Source: Rhodocyclaceae bacterium (GTDB taxonomy: Bacteria; Pseudomonadota; Gammaproteobacteria; Burkholderiales; Rhodocyclaceae). From it: a DNA stretch of 64,000 bases. Where the stretch lies: positions 81,846 through 145,845 of the forward strand of contig JADFDU010000044.1 of the NCBI GenBank assembly GCA_018262775.1. The letters are read 5' to 3'. Of this stretch, positions 36,748 through 44,669 are shown in pieces; positions within the stretch are counted from its first letter, which is position 1, and each line of letters begins with the position of its first letter. Position numbers and translations under genes: made by a program. The notes under the pieces are model-generated. The model worked only from the letters and a program-made list of their open reading frames with translations. It did no database searches and was not told the DNA's origin.

Positions 36748-38814
36748 TCACAGCGTAAACCGGATTGTCGTGCCCTGACCAAGCGCCGACTCGATCCACA
36801 CCCGTCCGCCGTGGCGGCGGACGATGCGGGCGACGGTGGCCAGGCCGATGCCGGTGCCCTCGAATTCCTCCGGCTTGTGCAAGCGCTGGAAGGGGGTGAA
36901 CAGGCGGTCGGCGTACTTCATGTCGAAGCCGACGCCGTTGTCGCGGACGAAGAAGATCTGCTCCTCCCCCTGCGTTTCGCGGCCGAATTCGATGTTCGGC
37001 GCGGCTTCCTTGGCGGAGTATTTCCAGGCATTCTCCAGCAGATTCTGCAGCATCACGCGCAAGAGCTGCGGATCGCCGAACACGATGCAATCAGGCGCGA
37101 TGACGCATTCGACGCGGTGGCCCGGATCGGTGCGGGCGCGCTCATCGGTCACCTCGGCGGCAATCCGGCTCAGATCGACGCGCACGCGGCGCATCTCCTG
37201 GCGGGTGACGCGCGACAGTTCGAGGATGTCGTCGATGAGCGTACCCATGCGCTGGGCGGCGCGGCGCACGCGCTCCAGATAGCCGCGCCCCGTCTCGTCG
37301 AGCGTGTCGCCGAACTCTTCTGCCAGCAGGTGGGAAAAGCCGTCGATGCCGCGCAGCGGCGCCCTCAGGTCGTGCGAGATGGAGTAGGCGAAGGACTCCA
37401 GCTCCTTGTTGGCCGCGGTGAGTTCGGCCGTGCGCTCGCTGACGCGCTGCTCGAGGTCGGCATTGAGGCTGCGCACCTCGTCTTCTGCACGCTGCTGATC
37501 GGTGATGTCGCGCATCAGGGCATAGGCGCCGCGCACTGTGCCATCGTCGCCGCGATCCGGTAACGATTCGACTTCGATGATGCGGTCCTTACCCTTGGCG
37601 GATCGGCGAATTGTCCGGTAGGCGACTTGTCCGCCATCGAGAACCCGGCGCAGCATCGGCGCTACTTTGCGGAAGGCCTTGTCGCCGATGATGTCGCGTA
37701 TGTGCCGGCCGACGGCAGACTCGTGATCGAGGCCAAAGAACGCCAGGTAATGGCGGTTGGCATAGCGCACCACCATGTCGCAGTCGTTGTAGGCGATCAT
37801 CGCAGGAACATTCTCCGCCACCAGGCGCAGATGCGCCTCGCTTTCGGCCAGTGCCCGCTCGGCGTTATGCCTGTCGGTGACATCCAGCTTCAGCGCATAG
37901 AAACCGACGACCTTGCCCGACGCGTCATGTTCCGGCACGAAGGAGATGTCCAGGTGATGTTCCCTGCCGTCGACGGCGCTGCGGCGCACGGCGTTGTACT
38001 GCACCCCTTCTCCGGCCAGCACCGACTGAAGCTTTGAATGGATGGCACGCGCCGATTCCTCTCCGAGAATGTCGGCCACGCTCTTGCCGAGGATGTTTTC
38101 GGGCGTGAAACCGAAAAACTCGGCATACCGCCGGTTGGCAAAACGGCAGTGCAAATCGCGATCGCCATGGAAGATGAAGGCAGGGATGTTCTCGGCGATC
38201 TGTGCGAGCTGACTTTTCTCGGCGGCCAGCGCTTCGCCGAGCCGGCGTACCTCATCGAGCCGGCTGTCGTTGCTGTGCACGATGTATGAAGTGAGCAGTC
38301 CGGTGATCAGCAAAACGACTGCAATGGGAAACGCGGTCAGGGCTTGCTGTATCAGCGGGGCCGGCAGGTCGACCGGGTAGGCCGCCAGCGCCAGCACGAA
38401 CGCCAGGCCGAGGGCCGTCAGCGCGGCAGCATGCCGGACGCCGAGCAGCCAACCCGCCAGCAGGATGGACAATGGCAGGGCAATCGTTTGCGGCGCCTGC
38501 AGGCCGCCATGCAAAACAATTGTCGGAGTCAGGCCTGCGAACGTGCCATAGACCAGCACGCGGGCCGCGAATCCTGCCTTACCTGTGCGCAGGAACAGCA
38601 GGGTCGCAGCGGCGAGGATCATCACCAGCGCCGGCCCGAGGCCGCGCATGGCCTGGTCCGAATACGTCTGGTGCGGATACCACAGGGCGAGCAGGATCAG
38701 GTACAGGGCCGGGCCGGCGAGCAGGAACCAACTGGCCACGTGCAACGCGCGCAGCCTGGCATCATCGGTTGCCTTGTCGGGGAGGTGGCCGCCCGGCGAC
38801 TGCTTGAAGTGCAT
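36748..38814 (-). CDS. Membrane PAS histidine kinase (middle paralogue)
   Basis: A 688-residue kinase. Transmembrane segments occupy about residues 25-190, then two PAS domains (NIPAFIFHGDRDLHCRFANRRYAEFFG and NVPAMIAYNDCDMVVRYANRHYLAFFG), a HisKA domain with SISHDLRAPLRGIDGFSHLL and a HATPase domain ending GTTIRFTL. I chose ATG 38814 (MHFKQSPGGHLPDK); upstream in-frame starts would run into the end of the next kinase gene. It is 70 bases from the upstream kinase gene stop. Same-strand order and spacing suggest the three kinases form one transcription unit. Confidence 0.9.
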   Translation of the reverse strand: MHFKQSPGGHLPDKATDDARLRALHVASWFLLAGPALYLILLALWYPHQTYSDQAMRGLGPALVMILAAATLLFLRTGKAGFAARVLVYGTFAGLTPTIVLHGGLQAPQTIALPLSILLAGWLLGVRHAAALTALGLAFVLALAAYPVDLPAPLIQQALTAFPIAVVLLITGLLTSYIVHSNDSRLDEVRRLGEALAAEKSQLAQIAENIPAFIFHGDRDLHCRFANRRYAEFFGFTPENILGKSVADILGEESARAIHSKLQSVLAGEGVQYNAVRRSAVDGREHHLDISFVPEHDASGKVVGFYALKLDVTDRHNAERALAESEAHLRLVAENVPAMIAYNDCDMVVRYANRHYLAFFGLDHESAVGRHIRDIIGDKAFRKVAPMLRRVLDGGQVAYRTIRRSAKGKDRIIEVESLPDRGDDGTVRGAYALMRDITDQQRAEDEVRSLNADLEQRVSERTAELTAANKELESFAYSISHDLRAPLRGIDGFSHLLAEEFGDTLDETGRGYLERVRRAAQRMGTLIDDILELSRVTRQEMRRVRVDLSRIAAEVTDERARTDPGHRVECVIAPDCIVFGDPQLLRVMLQNLLENAWKYSAKEAAPNIEFGRETQGEEQIFFVRDNGVGFDMKYADRLFTPFQRLHKPEEFEGTGIGLATVARIVRRHGGRVWIESALGQGTTIRFTL

Positions 38815-38884
38815 AGCTTGGCCCCATGCAATGGTTGTGCAGTTGTGCATCGCACTGCCATTATTGAAAATGGCATGCTGAACA

Positions 38885-40609
38885 TTAGCAGATTGCCCTA
38901 CCCCTTCCCAGAACAAAACGCAGGGTTGTACCTTGGCCAATGGCCGATTCGATCCACACGCGACCGCCATGACGATGCACGATGCGCGCGACGGTGGCCA
39001 GGCCGATGCCGCTGCCGGCGAACTCTTCCGGCTTGTGCAGGCGCTGGAAAGGGGTGAACAGGCGCTCGGCGTACTTCATGTCGAAGCCGACGCCGTCGTC
39101 GCGCACGAAAAAGGCGGTCTCGCCCGTCTCAAGCAACTCCTTGCCGAACGCGATGTGGGCGTCCGCCTGTCGGGCGGTGTACTTCCAGGCGTTTTCCAAT
39201 AGGTTCTGCAGCAGGATTCTCAGAAGTTGGCGGTCGCCCTCAGCCAGGCAGTCGGGCGCGATCGCCGTCTCGATCCGGCGCTGCGGGTCAGCCTGGCGCA
39301 TCTCATCCAGCAGTTCCGCAGCCAGCTTGCTCAAATCAACCTGATTCCGGCCCATGGCAAGACGCGATACGCGTGACAGCTCGAGGATGTCGTCGATCAG
39401 CGATCCCATGCGTTGCGCCGCCGCGCGCACGCGCTCGAGATAGCTGCGCCCCTGCACGTCCAGCTTGTCGCCGTACTCCTCGATTGCCATCTGGCTGAAG
39501 CCGTCGATGCCGCGCAAGGGCGCGCGCAGGTCGTGCGAGATGGAATAGGCGAAGGATTCCAGCTCCTTGTTGGCGGATGAGAGGTCGGTCGTCCGCTCCT
39601 TCACGCGCCGGTCGAGGTCCCGGTTCAACCGCTCGATCTCGAGGCGGGCCTGCTCCTGCTTCGTGACGTCGAAGAACAGGCCGTAGAAGCCCTGAACTTC
39701 GCCGGATTCGCCGACCTGGGGCGCGAGACTGAACATCAAGTGGTGCCCCTTGTTTGCGGGCGAAGGGTGGGGGCCGCGATAGTAGACCGGCTTGCCGGAG
39801 AGCGCCCGCTCGATGTAGGGCCGGGCCAGGGCGAAATCGGTCTCACTGAGGATCTCGCGCAAATGCTTGCCGATGATCGCCTCCTCGCTGAAACCGTAGT
39901 ACGCGGCGAGGCGCGCATTGGCGAAGCGACATATCCAGCCGTCGAAGGCGCAGATCCCGGCCGGCACGTTGCCCATGATCAGACGCAGGTCACGTTCCCG
40001 CTCAGCCAGTGTTCTCATGCCATTTTCCAGCGCCAGGACGGCGCGTTCTTCGTTCGTCCGCCAGCGATGTTGCTCACGCACCATGGACAACACGATTGCG
40101 GTCAATGTCACCAGCACAATGACGTAGACCAGACCGAGGATAGGCGACGGCGTTAGCTTGGGCGCCGGCAGGAGAGAGAAATACTCCGCCAGGCCGATGC
40201 CGGTCACGGCCGCGATGGACGTCGCGCCGACGAGTAAGACTGCCCGGGGGCCCAGCGCCGTGGCGCCGACGATGACGGTCGGGTAGGCAAACACCAGCGC
40301 CGAGCGCAATCCGGCAACCAGCAGCGCGGAAATCGTGATGGCCAGCAGGGCGCCCCATAGCAGGGCCAGGTAGGCCCCCACCGGCTTGTCGAGGCTCAGG
40401 AGAATGAGGCTCGCCAGGGAGACGGGAATCAGCACGGTCGCGCCGAGGAGCCGGTGGTCGCCGATCCCGGTCGGATCGGGAAGCAGGAGCACATACAGCA
40501 GCGTGCCGGCGAGGACGATGCTGGCCGCCAGCCTGACGGTGCGGACACCTCCCGCTATGGTGAGCCACTCCTTGGTGGAGTTGGCTGTCGGGTTGCCTGA
40601 ATCTTTCAA
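38885..40609 (-). CDS. Membrane PAS histidine kinase (first paralogue, TTG start)
   Basis: A 574-residue kinase with about five or six transmembrane segments (about 20-175), one PAS domain (MGNVPAGICAFDGWICRFANARLAAYYG), HisKA with SISHDLRAPLRGIDGFSQMA and HATPase with NLLENAWKYT and GSGIGLATVARIV. No ATG lies before the membrane region in frame; TTG 40609, six bases after GGGGA, gives LKDSGNPTANSTKEW as the N terminus. It is divergent from uvrD. This is the most diverged of the three paralogues. Confidence 0.85.
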   Translation of the reverse strand: MKDSGNPTANSTKEWLTIAGGVRTVRLAASIVLAGTLLYVLLLPDPTGIGDHRLLGATVLIPVSLASLILLSLDKPVGAYLALLWGALLAITISALLVAGLRSALVFAYPTVIVGATALGPRAVLLVGATSIAAVTGIGLAEYFSLLPAPKLTPSPILGLVYVIVLVTLTAIVLSMVREQHRWRTNEERAVLALENGMRTLAERERDLRLIMGNVPAGICAFDGWICRFANARLAAYYGFSEEAIIGKHLREILSETDFALARPYIERALSGKPVYYRGPHPSPANKGHHLMFSLAPQVGESGEVQGFYGLFFDVTKQEQARLEIERLNRDLDRRVKERTTDLSSANKELESFAYSISHDLRAPLRGIDGFSQMAIEEYGDKLDVQGRSYLERVRAAAQRMGSLIDDILELSRVSRLAMGRNQVDLSKLAAELLDEMRQADPQRRIETAIAPDCLAEGDRQLLRILLQNLLENAWKYTARQADAHIAFGKELLETGETAFFVRDDGVGFDMKYAERLFTPFQRLHKPEEFAGSGIGLATVARIVHRHGGRVWIESAIGQGTTLRFVLGRGRAIC

Positions 40610-40682
40610 GACTTGTCCCCATCCAGGGATGCACTTGAGCAGGGCGCATCCGCCATCGTTCTTTGCCAGGCTAGGCTGGCAG

Positions 40683-40688
40683 TATAAT
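40683..40688 (+). promoter_or_regulatory. -10 box of uvrD
   Basis: A perfect TATAAT lies 27 bases upstream of the uvrD ATG. Just before it, GCCAG and CTGGC form a short dyad around a six-base centre. No strong -35 hexamer is seen. Confidence 0.55.
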
Positions 40689-40714
40689 TTTGCTCCGCAA
40701 TCCGGTTTTCGCAA

Positions 40715-42901
40715 ATGTCCAATCTTCTCGGCGGCCTCAATCCGCCGCAACTCGCCGCCGTCACCCTGCCGCCGCAGCACGCCCTGGTACTGGCTGGCGC
40801 CGGTTCGGGCAAGACGCGCGTGCTCACCACGCGCATTGCCTGGCTGATCCAGACCGGCCAGGCCGCACCGCACGGCATCCTCGCCGTCACCTTCACCAAC
40901 AAGGCGGCGAAGGAGATGCTTGCCCGCCTCACGGCCATGCTGCCGATCAACACGCGCGGCATGTGGATCGGCACCTTCCACGGCCTGTGCAACCGCCTGC
41001 TGCGCGCGCATCACCGCGACGCCGGCCTGCCGCAGCTGTTCCAGATCCTCGATTCGGCCGACCAGCTGGCGGCGGTCAAGCGGCTGCTGAAAACCCTCAA
41101 CGTCGACGACGAAAAGTTTCCGCCCCGGGACCTCGCCAACTTCATTAACGGCCAGAAGGAAGCAGGCTTGAGGCCGGACGCGGTGGAAGCCTGGGACGAG
41201 TACACACGCAAGCGCGTCGAGCTGTATCGCGAGTACGAGGCGCAATGCCAGCGCGAGGGCGTGGTGGACTTCGCCGAACTGCTGTTGCGCTCCTACGAGC
41301 TGTTGCAACGCAACGAGCCGATACGGCATCACTACCAGGGTCGCTTCAGACACATCCTGGTCGACGAGTTCCAGGATACGAACGTCCTGCAATATTGCTG
41401 GTTGAAGCTGCTCGCCGGTGGCGGCGCCCACCTGTTCTGCGTGGGTGACGACGATCAGTCGATCTACGCCTTTCGCGGCGCCGAGGTCGGCAACATGCGC
41501 GACTTCGAGCGCGAGTTCCGCGTCGACAACGTCATCCGCCTCGAGCAGAACTACCGCTCGCACGGCAACATCCTCGACGCCGCCAACGCCATCATCAAGA
41601 ACAACGCTGCACGGCTGGGCAAGAACCTGTGGACCGACGCCGGCGAAGGCGAACCGATCCGCGTCTACGAGGCCTTCAACGACACCGAGGAGGCGCGCTG
41701 GATCGTCGAGGAGGTGAAGTCGCTTTCGCTCGACGGCATGGCACGACGCGAAATAGCGCTGCTCTACCGTTCCAACGCCCAGTCGCGCGTGCTCGAACAC
41801 GCCCTGTTTTCCGCCGGGCTGCCCTATCGCGTCTACGGCGGCCTGCGCTTCTTCGAGCGGCAGGAAGTGAAGCACGCCCTCGCCTACCTGCGCCTGATCG
41901 CCAATTCTGATGACGACGGTGCCTTCCTGCGCGTGGTGAACTTCCCTGCACGCGGCATCGGCGCGCGCAGCATCGAGCAGTTGCAGGATGCCGCGAAGGC
42001 CACGAAAGTCAGCCTCTGCGAGACGGCGAAGGGCGGCGGCAAGGCCGCCGTGTTCGCCGAACTGGTCGGCAAGCTGAAGGCCGCCTGCGAAGGTCTGACG
42101 CTGCCGGAGACGGTTGAGCAGGTGCTGGAGCTGTCCGGCCTGCGCGTCCATTACCAGAACGAGAAGGAGGGTCAGGACCGCCTCGCCAACCTCGACGAAC
42201 TGGTGAATGCCGCCGCCAATTTCGTCGCCGAGGAGGGCAATGTCGACGCCGAAGGCGAACTCTCGGGCGACCTCGCCGCCTTCCTCTCCCACGCTTCACT
42301 CGAGGCCGGCGAGCACCAGGCCGGCGAGGGCGACGACGCCCTGCAGCTGATGACCGTGCATTCGGCCAAGGGCCTGGAGTTCGACGCTGTCTTCATCAGC
42401 GGCCTGGAGGAAGGCCTGTTTCCGCACGAGAACAGCGTGCGCGAGGACAAAGGCCTGGAGGAGGAGCGCCGCCTGATGTACGTGGCCGTGACGCGGGCGC
42501 GGCAGCGGCTCTACATTTCGCACGCGCAGACGCGCATGCTGCACGGCCAGACGCGCTACAACCTGCCGTCGCGCTTCTTCGATGAAATACCCGAGGAGCT
42601 GCTGAAATGGCTGACGCCGCGCATTAACCGGACACAGGCCGCCGTGTCCCCGGGGCTGACTTTCAGTTCGCCGCGCCGCGGCGGCTGGGGCGGGCCGGCG
42701 CCGGCCGTTTCGGTGAGCCGGACGATCGCCAAGGAGACCGGCGGCTTCCGCATCGGCCAGAACGTGGCCCATGCCAAGTTTGGCCAGGGCGTCATCGTCA
42801 ACGCCGAGGGCGCCGGCTCGGACGCGCGCGTGCAGGTGAACTTCGGTCGCGAGGGCGTCAAGTGGCTGGCGCTGTCGGTGGCGAAACTGACGGCGGCTTG
42901 A
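40715..42901 (+). CDS. uvrD: UvrD/PcrA family DNA helicase II
   Basis: A 728-residue superfamily 1A helicase, same length as E. coli UvrD (720). Motif I is LAGAGSGKTRVL, Ia TFTNKAAKEM, motif II VDEFQDTN, motif III GDDDQSIYAFRGA, motif IV LEQNYRS, motif V LMTVHSAKGLEFD and motif VI YVAVTRARQRLYI. It unwinds DNA in excision and mismatch repair. Two copies of the dispersed 25-bp motif lie in it, one (42004) in the helicase core and one (42640) in the linker before the C-terminal Tudor-like domain (NVAHAKFGQGVIVNAEG). Confidence 0.96.
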   Translation: MSNLLGGLNPPQLAAVTLPPQHALVLAGAGSGKTRVLTTRIAWLIQTGQAAPHGILAVTFTNKAAKEMLARLTAMLPINTRGMWIGTFHGLCNRLLRAHHRDAGLPQLFQILDSADQLAAVKRLLKTLNVDDEKFPPRDLANFINGQKEAGLRPDAVEAWDEYTRKRVELYREYEAQCQREGVVDFAELLLRSYELLQRNEPIRHHYQGRFRHILVDEFQDTNVLQYCWLKLLAGGGAHLFCVGDDDQSIYAFRGAEVGNMRDFEREFRVDNVIRLEQNYRSHGNILDAANAIIKNNAARLGKNLWTDAGEGEPIRVYEAFNDTEEARWIVEEVKSLSLDGMARREIALLYRSNAQSRVLEHALFSAGLPYRVYGGLRFFERQEVKHALAYLRLIANSDDDGAFLRVVNFPARGIGARSIEQLQDAAKATKVSLCETAKGGGKAAVFAELVGKLKAACEGLTLPETVEQVLELSGLRVHYQNEKEGQDRLANLDELVNAAANFVAEEGNVDAEGELSGDLAAFLSHASLEAGEHQAGEGDDALQLMTVHSAKGLEFDAVFISGLEEGLFPHENSVREDKGLEEERRLMYVAVTRARQRLYISHAQTRMLHGQTRYNLPSRFFDEIPEELLKWLTPRINRTQAAVSPGLTFSSPRRGGWGGPAPAVSVSRTIAKETGGFRIGQNVAHAKFGQGVIVNAEGAGSDARVQVNFGREGVKWLALSVAKLTAA
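42004..42028 (+). repeat. Dispersed 25-bp motif, copy E (in uvrD)
   Basis: Both blocks intact, C at position 10. Encodes K-V-S-L-C-E-T-A in frame. Confidence 0.85.
42640..42664 (-). repeat. Dispersed 25-bp motif, copy F (antisense in uvrD)
   Basis: Both blocks intact, C at position 10. The gene reads it as A-V-S-P-G-L-T-F in a linker. Confidence 0.85.
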
Positions 42902-42918
42902 ATAGGACAGGAACGGGA

Positions 42919-43704
42919 ATGAAAGTGCGCGCCAACGGCATCGACATCCACTACGCGATTTCGGGCAGCGGCCCCTGGGTGACGCTGTCGCATTCGCTCT
43001 TCTGCGACGGGTCGATGTGGGATCCGCAAATGGCGGCGCTGGAGAAGTATTTCACGGTGCTGCGCTTCGACACGCGCGGGCATGGCAAGACCGATGCACC
43101 GCTCGGCGCGTACACGCTGGAGCAGATGGCTGACGATGCGCTCGGCCTGCTCGATGCGCTGGAAATCGAGCGCACGCATTTCGTCGGCCTGTCGATGGGC
43201 GGCATGATCGGCCAGCATCTCGCGCTGAAAGCGCCGCAGCGCATCGACCGGCTGGTACTGGCCGATACCGTCTGCCGCTTTCCGCCGGAGGCGCAGGCCG
43301 TGTGGCCCGAGCGCATCCGCATTGCCACGGAACAGGGCACGGCGGCACTGGCGGAGTCGACATTGGCGCGCTGGTTTACCGCGCCCTATCGTGCGGCGCA
43401 GCCGGAGGTGATGGCGCGCATCGCCGCACTCATCGGCGCCACGCCGGTGGCGGGCTTCGTCGGCTGCGCCCAGGCGATTCCGCAGATGGACACGCTTGAC
43501 CGGCTGCCTGGCCTGAAGCGACCGACGCTGGTGATCGTCGGCGCGCAGGACAGCGGCACGCCGCCGGCCATGTCGCAGGAAATCGCTGCAGCGATTCCCG
43601 GCGCGCGGCTGGAAAGCATTGCCGACGCGTCGCATCTTTCCAACATCGAACAGGCGGAGACCTTCAACCGACTGCTGCTCGAATTTCTCACGGAGGAACA
43701 CTAG
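42919..43704 (+). CDS. Alpha/beta hydrolase, 3-oxoadipate enol-lactonase-like
   Basis: A 261-residue alpha/beta hydrolase close to PcaD. The nucleophile elbow is VGLSMGGMIGQ (Ser), the acid is expected near VIVGAQDSGTPP, and the catalytic His is in DASHLSN. GNGIDIHYAISG-type and FDTRGHGKTDAP stretches are typical of enol-lactonases. No other beta-ketoadipate genes are near, so the substrate is uncertain. The start at 42919 has GAACGGGA upstream; it follows uvrD by 17 bases and directly abuts the SDR gene. Confidence 0.82.
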   Translation: MKVRANGIDIHYAISGSGPWVTLSHSLFCDGSMWDPQMAALEKYFTVLRFDTRGHGKTDAPLGAYTLEQMADDALGLLDALEIERTHFVGLSMGGMIGQHLALKAPQRIDRLVLADTVCRFPPEAQAVWPERIRIATEQGTAALAESTLARWFTAPYRAAQPEVMARIAALIGATPVAGFVGCAQAIPQMDTLDRLPGLKRPTLVIVGAQDSGTPPAMSQEIAAAIPGARLESIADASHLSNIEQAETFNRLLLEFLTEEH

Positions 43705-44499
43705 ATGGATCTCGGCATCGCAGGAAAACAGGCGCTGGTCTGCGCCGCCAGCAAGGGCCTCGGCCGCGGCTGCGCGCTGGCGTTGGCACGCGAGGGCGTG
43801 CATGTGACGATCGTCGCGCGCGGGCGCGAGGCGCTGGAGGCGACGGCGGCCGAACTGGGGAAAGTCAGTCCTCGTGGTACGGGGGGCACGGCAATCCGGT
43901 TTGTCGCCGCCGACATCACCACGGCGGAAGGGCGCGCCGCGGCGTTGGCCGCCTGCCCGCAACCGGACATCCTGGTGAACAATGCCGGCGGGCCGCCGCC
44001 CGGTGATTTCCGCAACTGGTCGCGCGAGGACTGGATTGCCGCCCTCGACGCCAACATGCTCACGCCCATCGAACTCATCAAGGCGACGGTGGACGGCATG
44101 ATCGCGCGCCGCTTCGGCCGCATCGTGAACATCACTTCCGCCGCGGTGAAAATGCCCATCGACGTGCTCGGCCTCTCCAACGGCGCGCGCTCGGGGCTGA
44201 CCGGTTTCGTCGCCGGGCTGGCGCGAAAAACCGTGCAGCACAACGTCACCATCAACAACCTGCTGCCGGGCTTCTTCGACACCGACCGCATCCGCGCAGT
44301 CGTCGGTGGCCAGGCCAAGTCGCGCGGCATCGACTACGAAGCGGCGCTGGCCGAGCGCATCGCCACCATCCCGGCCGGGCGCATCGGCGACCCCGAGGAG
44401 TTCGGCGCCGCCTGCGCCTTTCTTTGCGGCGTCCAGGCTGGTTTCATCACCGGCCAGAACCTGCTGCTCGACGGCGGGGCCTATCCGGGGACTTTTTAG
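43705..44499 (+). CDS. SDR-family protein lacking the catalytic Tyr/Lys
   Basis: A 264-residue short-chain dehydrogenase/reductase fold protein. The cofactor loop is AASKGLGRG (residues 14-22), NNAG is at 92-95, and a Ser in NITSAAV (S145) is in place. The YxxxK pair expected 13 residues later is replaced: the stretch reads GLSNGARSGL, putting S158 and R162 there. Such members exist as a distinct SDR branch, so this may be a real but atypical enzyme. Between strands 2 and 3 a loop LGKVSPRGTGG is formed by a copy of the dispersed motif. It starts at the base after the hydrolase stop. Confidence 0.8.
   Translation: MDLGIAGKQALVCAASKGLGRGCALALAREGVHVTIVARGREALEATAAELGKVSPRGTGGTAIRFVAADITTAEGRAAALAACPQPDILVNNAGGPPPGDFRNWSREDWIAALDANMLTPIELIKATVDGMIARRFGRIVNITSAAVKMPIDVLGLSNGARSGLTGFVAGLARKTVQHNVTINNLLPGFFDTDRIRAVVGGQAKSRGIDYEAALAERIATIPAGRIGDPEEFGAACAFLCGVQAGFITGQNLLLDGGAYPGTF
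43860..43884 (+). repeat. Dispersed 25-bp motif, copy G (in SDR gene)
   Basis: First block perfect, second ACGGGG. Encodes K-V-S-P-R-G-T-G in a loop that looks like an insertion compared with typical SDRs. Confidence 0.85.
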
Positions 44500-44586
44500 A
44501 CCCTGGATCGAAAACCTGCGGAAACGTTCTAAAGAAAGCTGTCTTCCGGGCGACTGACTAACCGCCCCGACTGGTGCATCCTTGCG

Positions 44587-44606
44587 CATTGCGGCTTCCC
44601 GCAATG
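44587..44606 (+). other. Hairpin in the SDR-maeB gap
   Basis: CATTGCGG-CTTC-CCGCAATG is a perfect 8-bp hairpin about 90 bases after the SDR stop. No T-run follows. A TAGAAT -10-like box for maeB lies at 44628-44633. Confidence 0.45.
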
Positions 44607-44669
44607 GCAGTGCGCCCATCAAGCGCCTAGAATGATTCGACCGTCCACAAGACGGAGGAGAAAAACACT

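Noticed and set aside
33480..40000. CRISPR-like repetition among the kinase genes
   Set aside because: The similarity comes from long paralogous coding regions, not short spaced repeats.
44540..44564. TAGTCAGTC followed by AAGACAG in the SDR-maeB gap
   Set aside because: The second block does not match; counted neither as a motif copy nor as a repeat.
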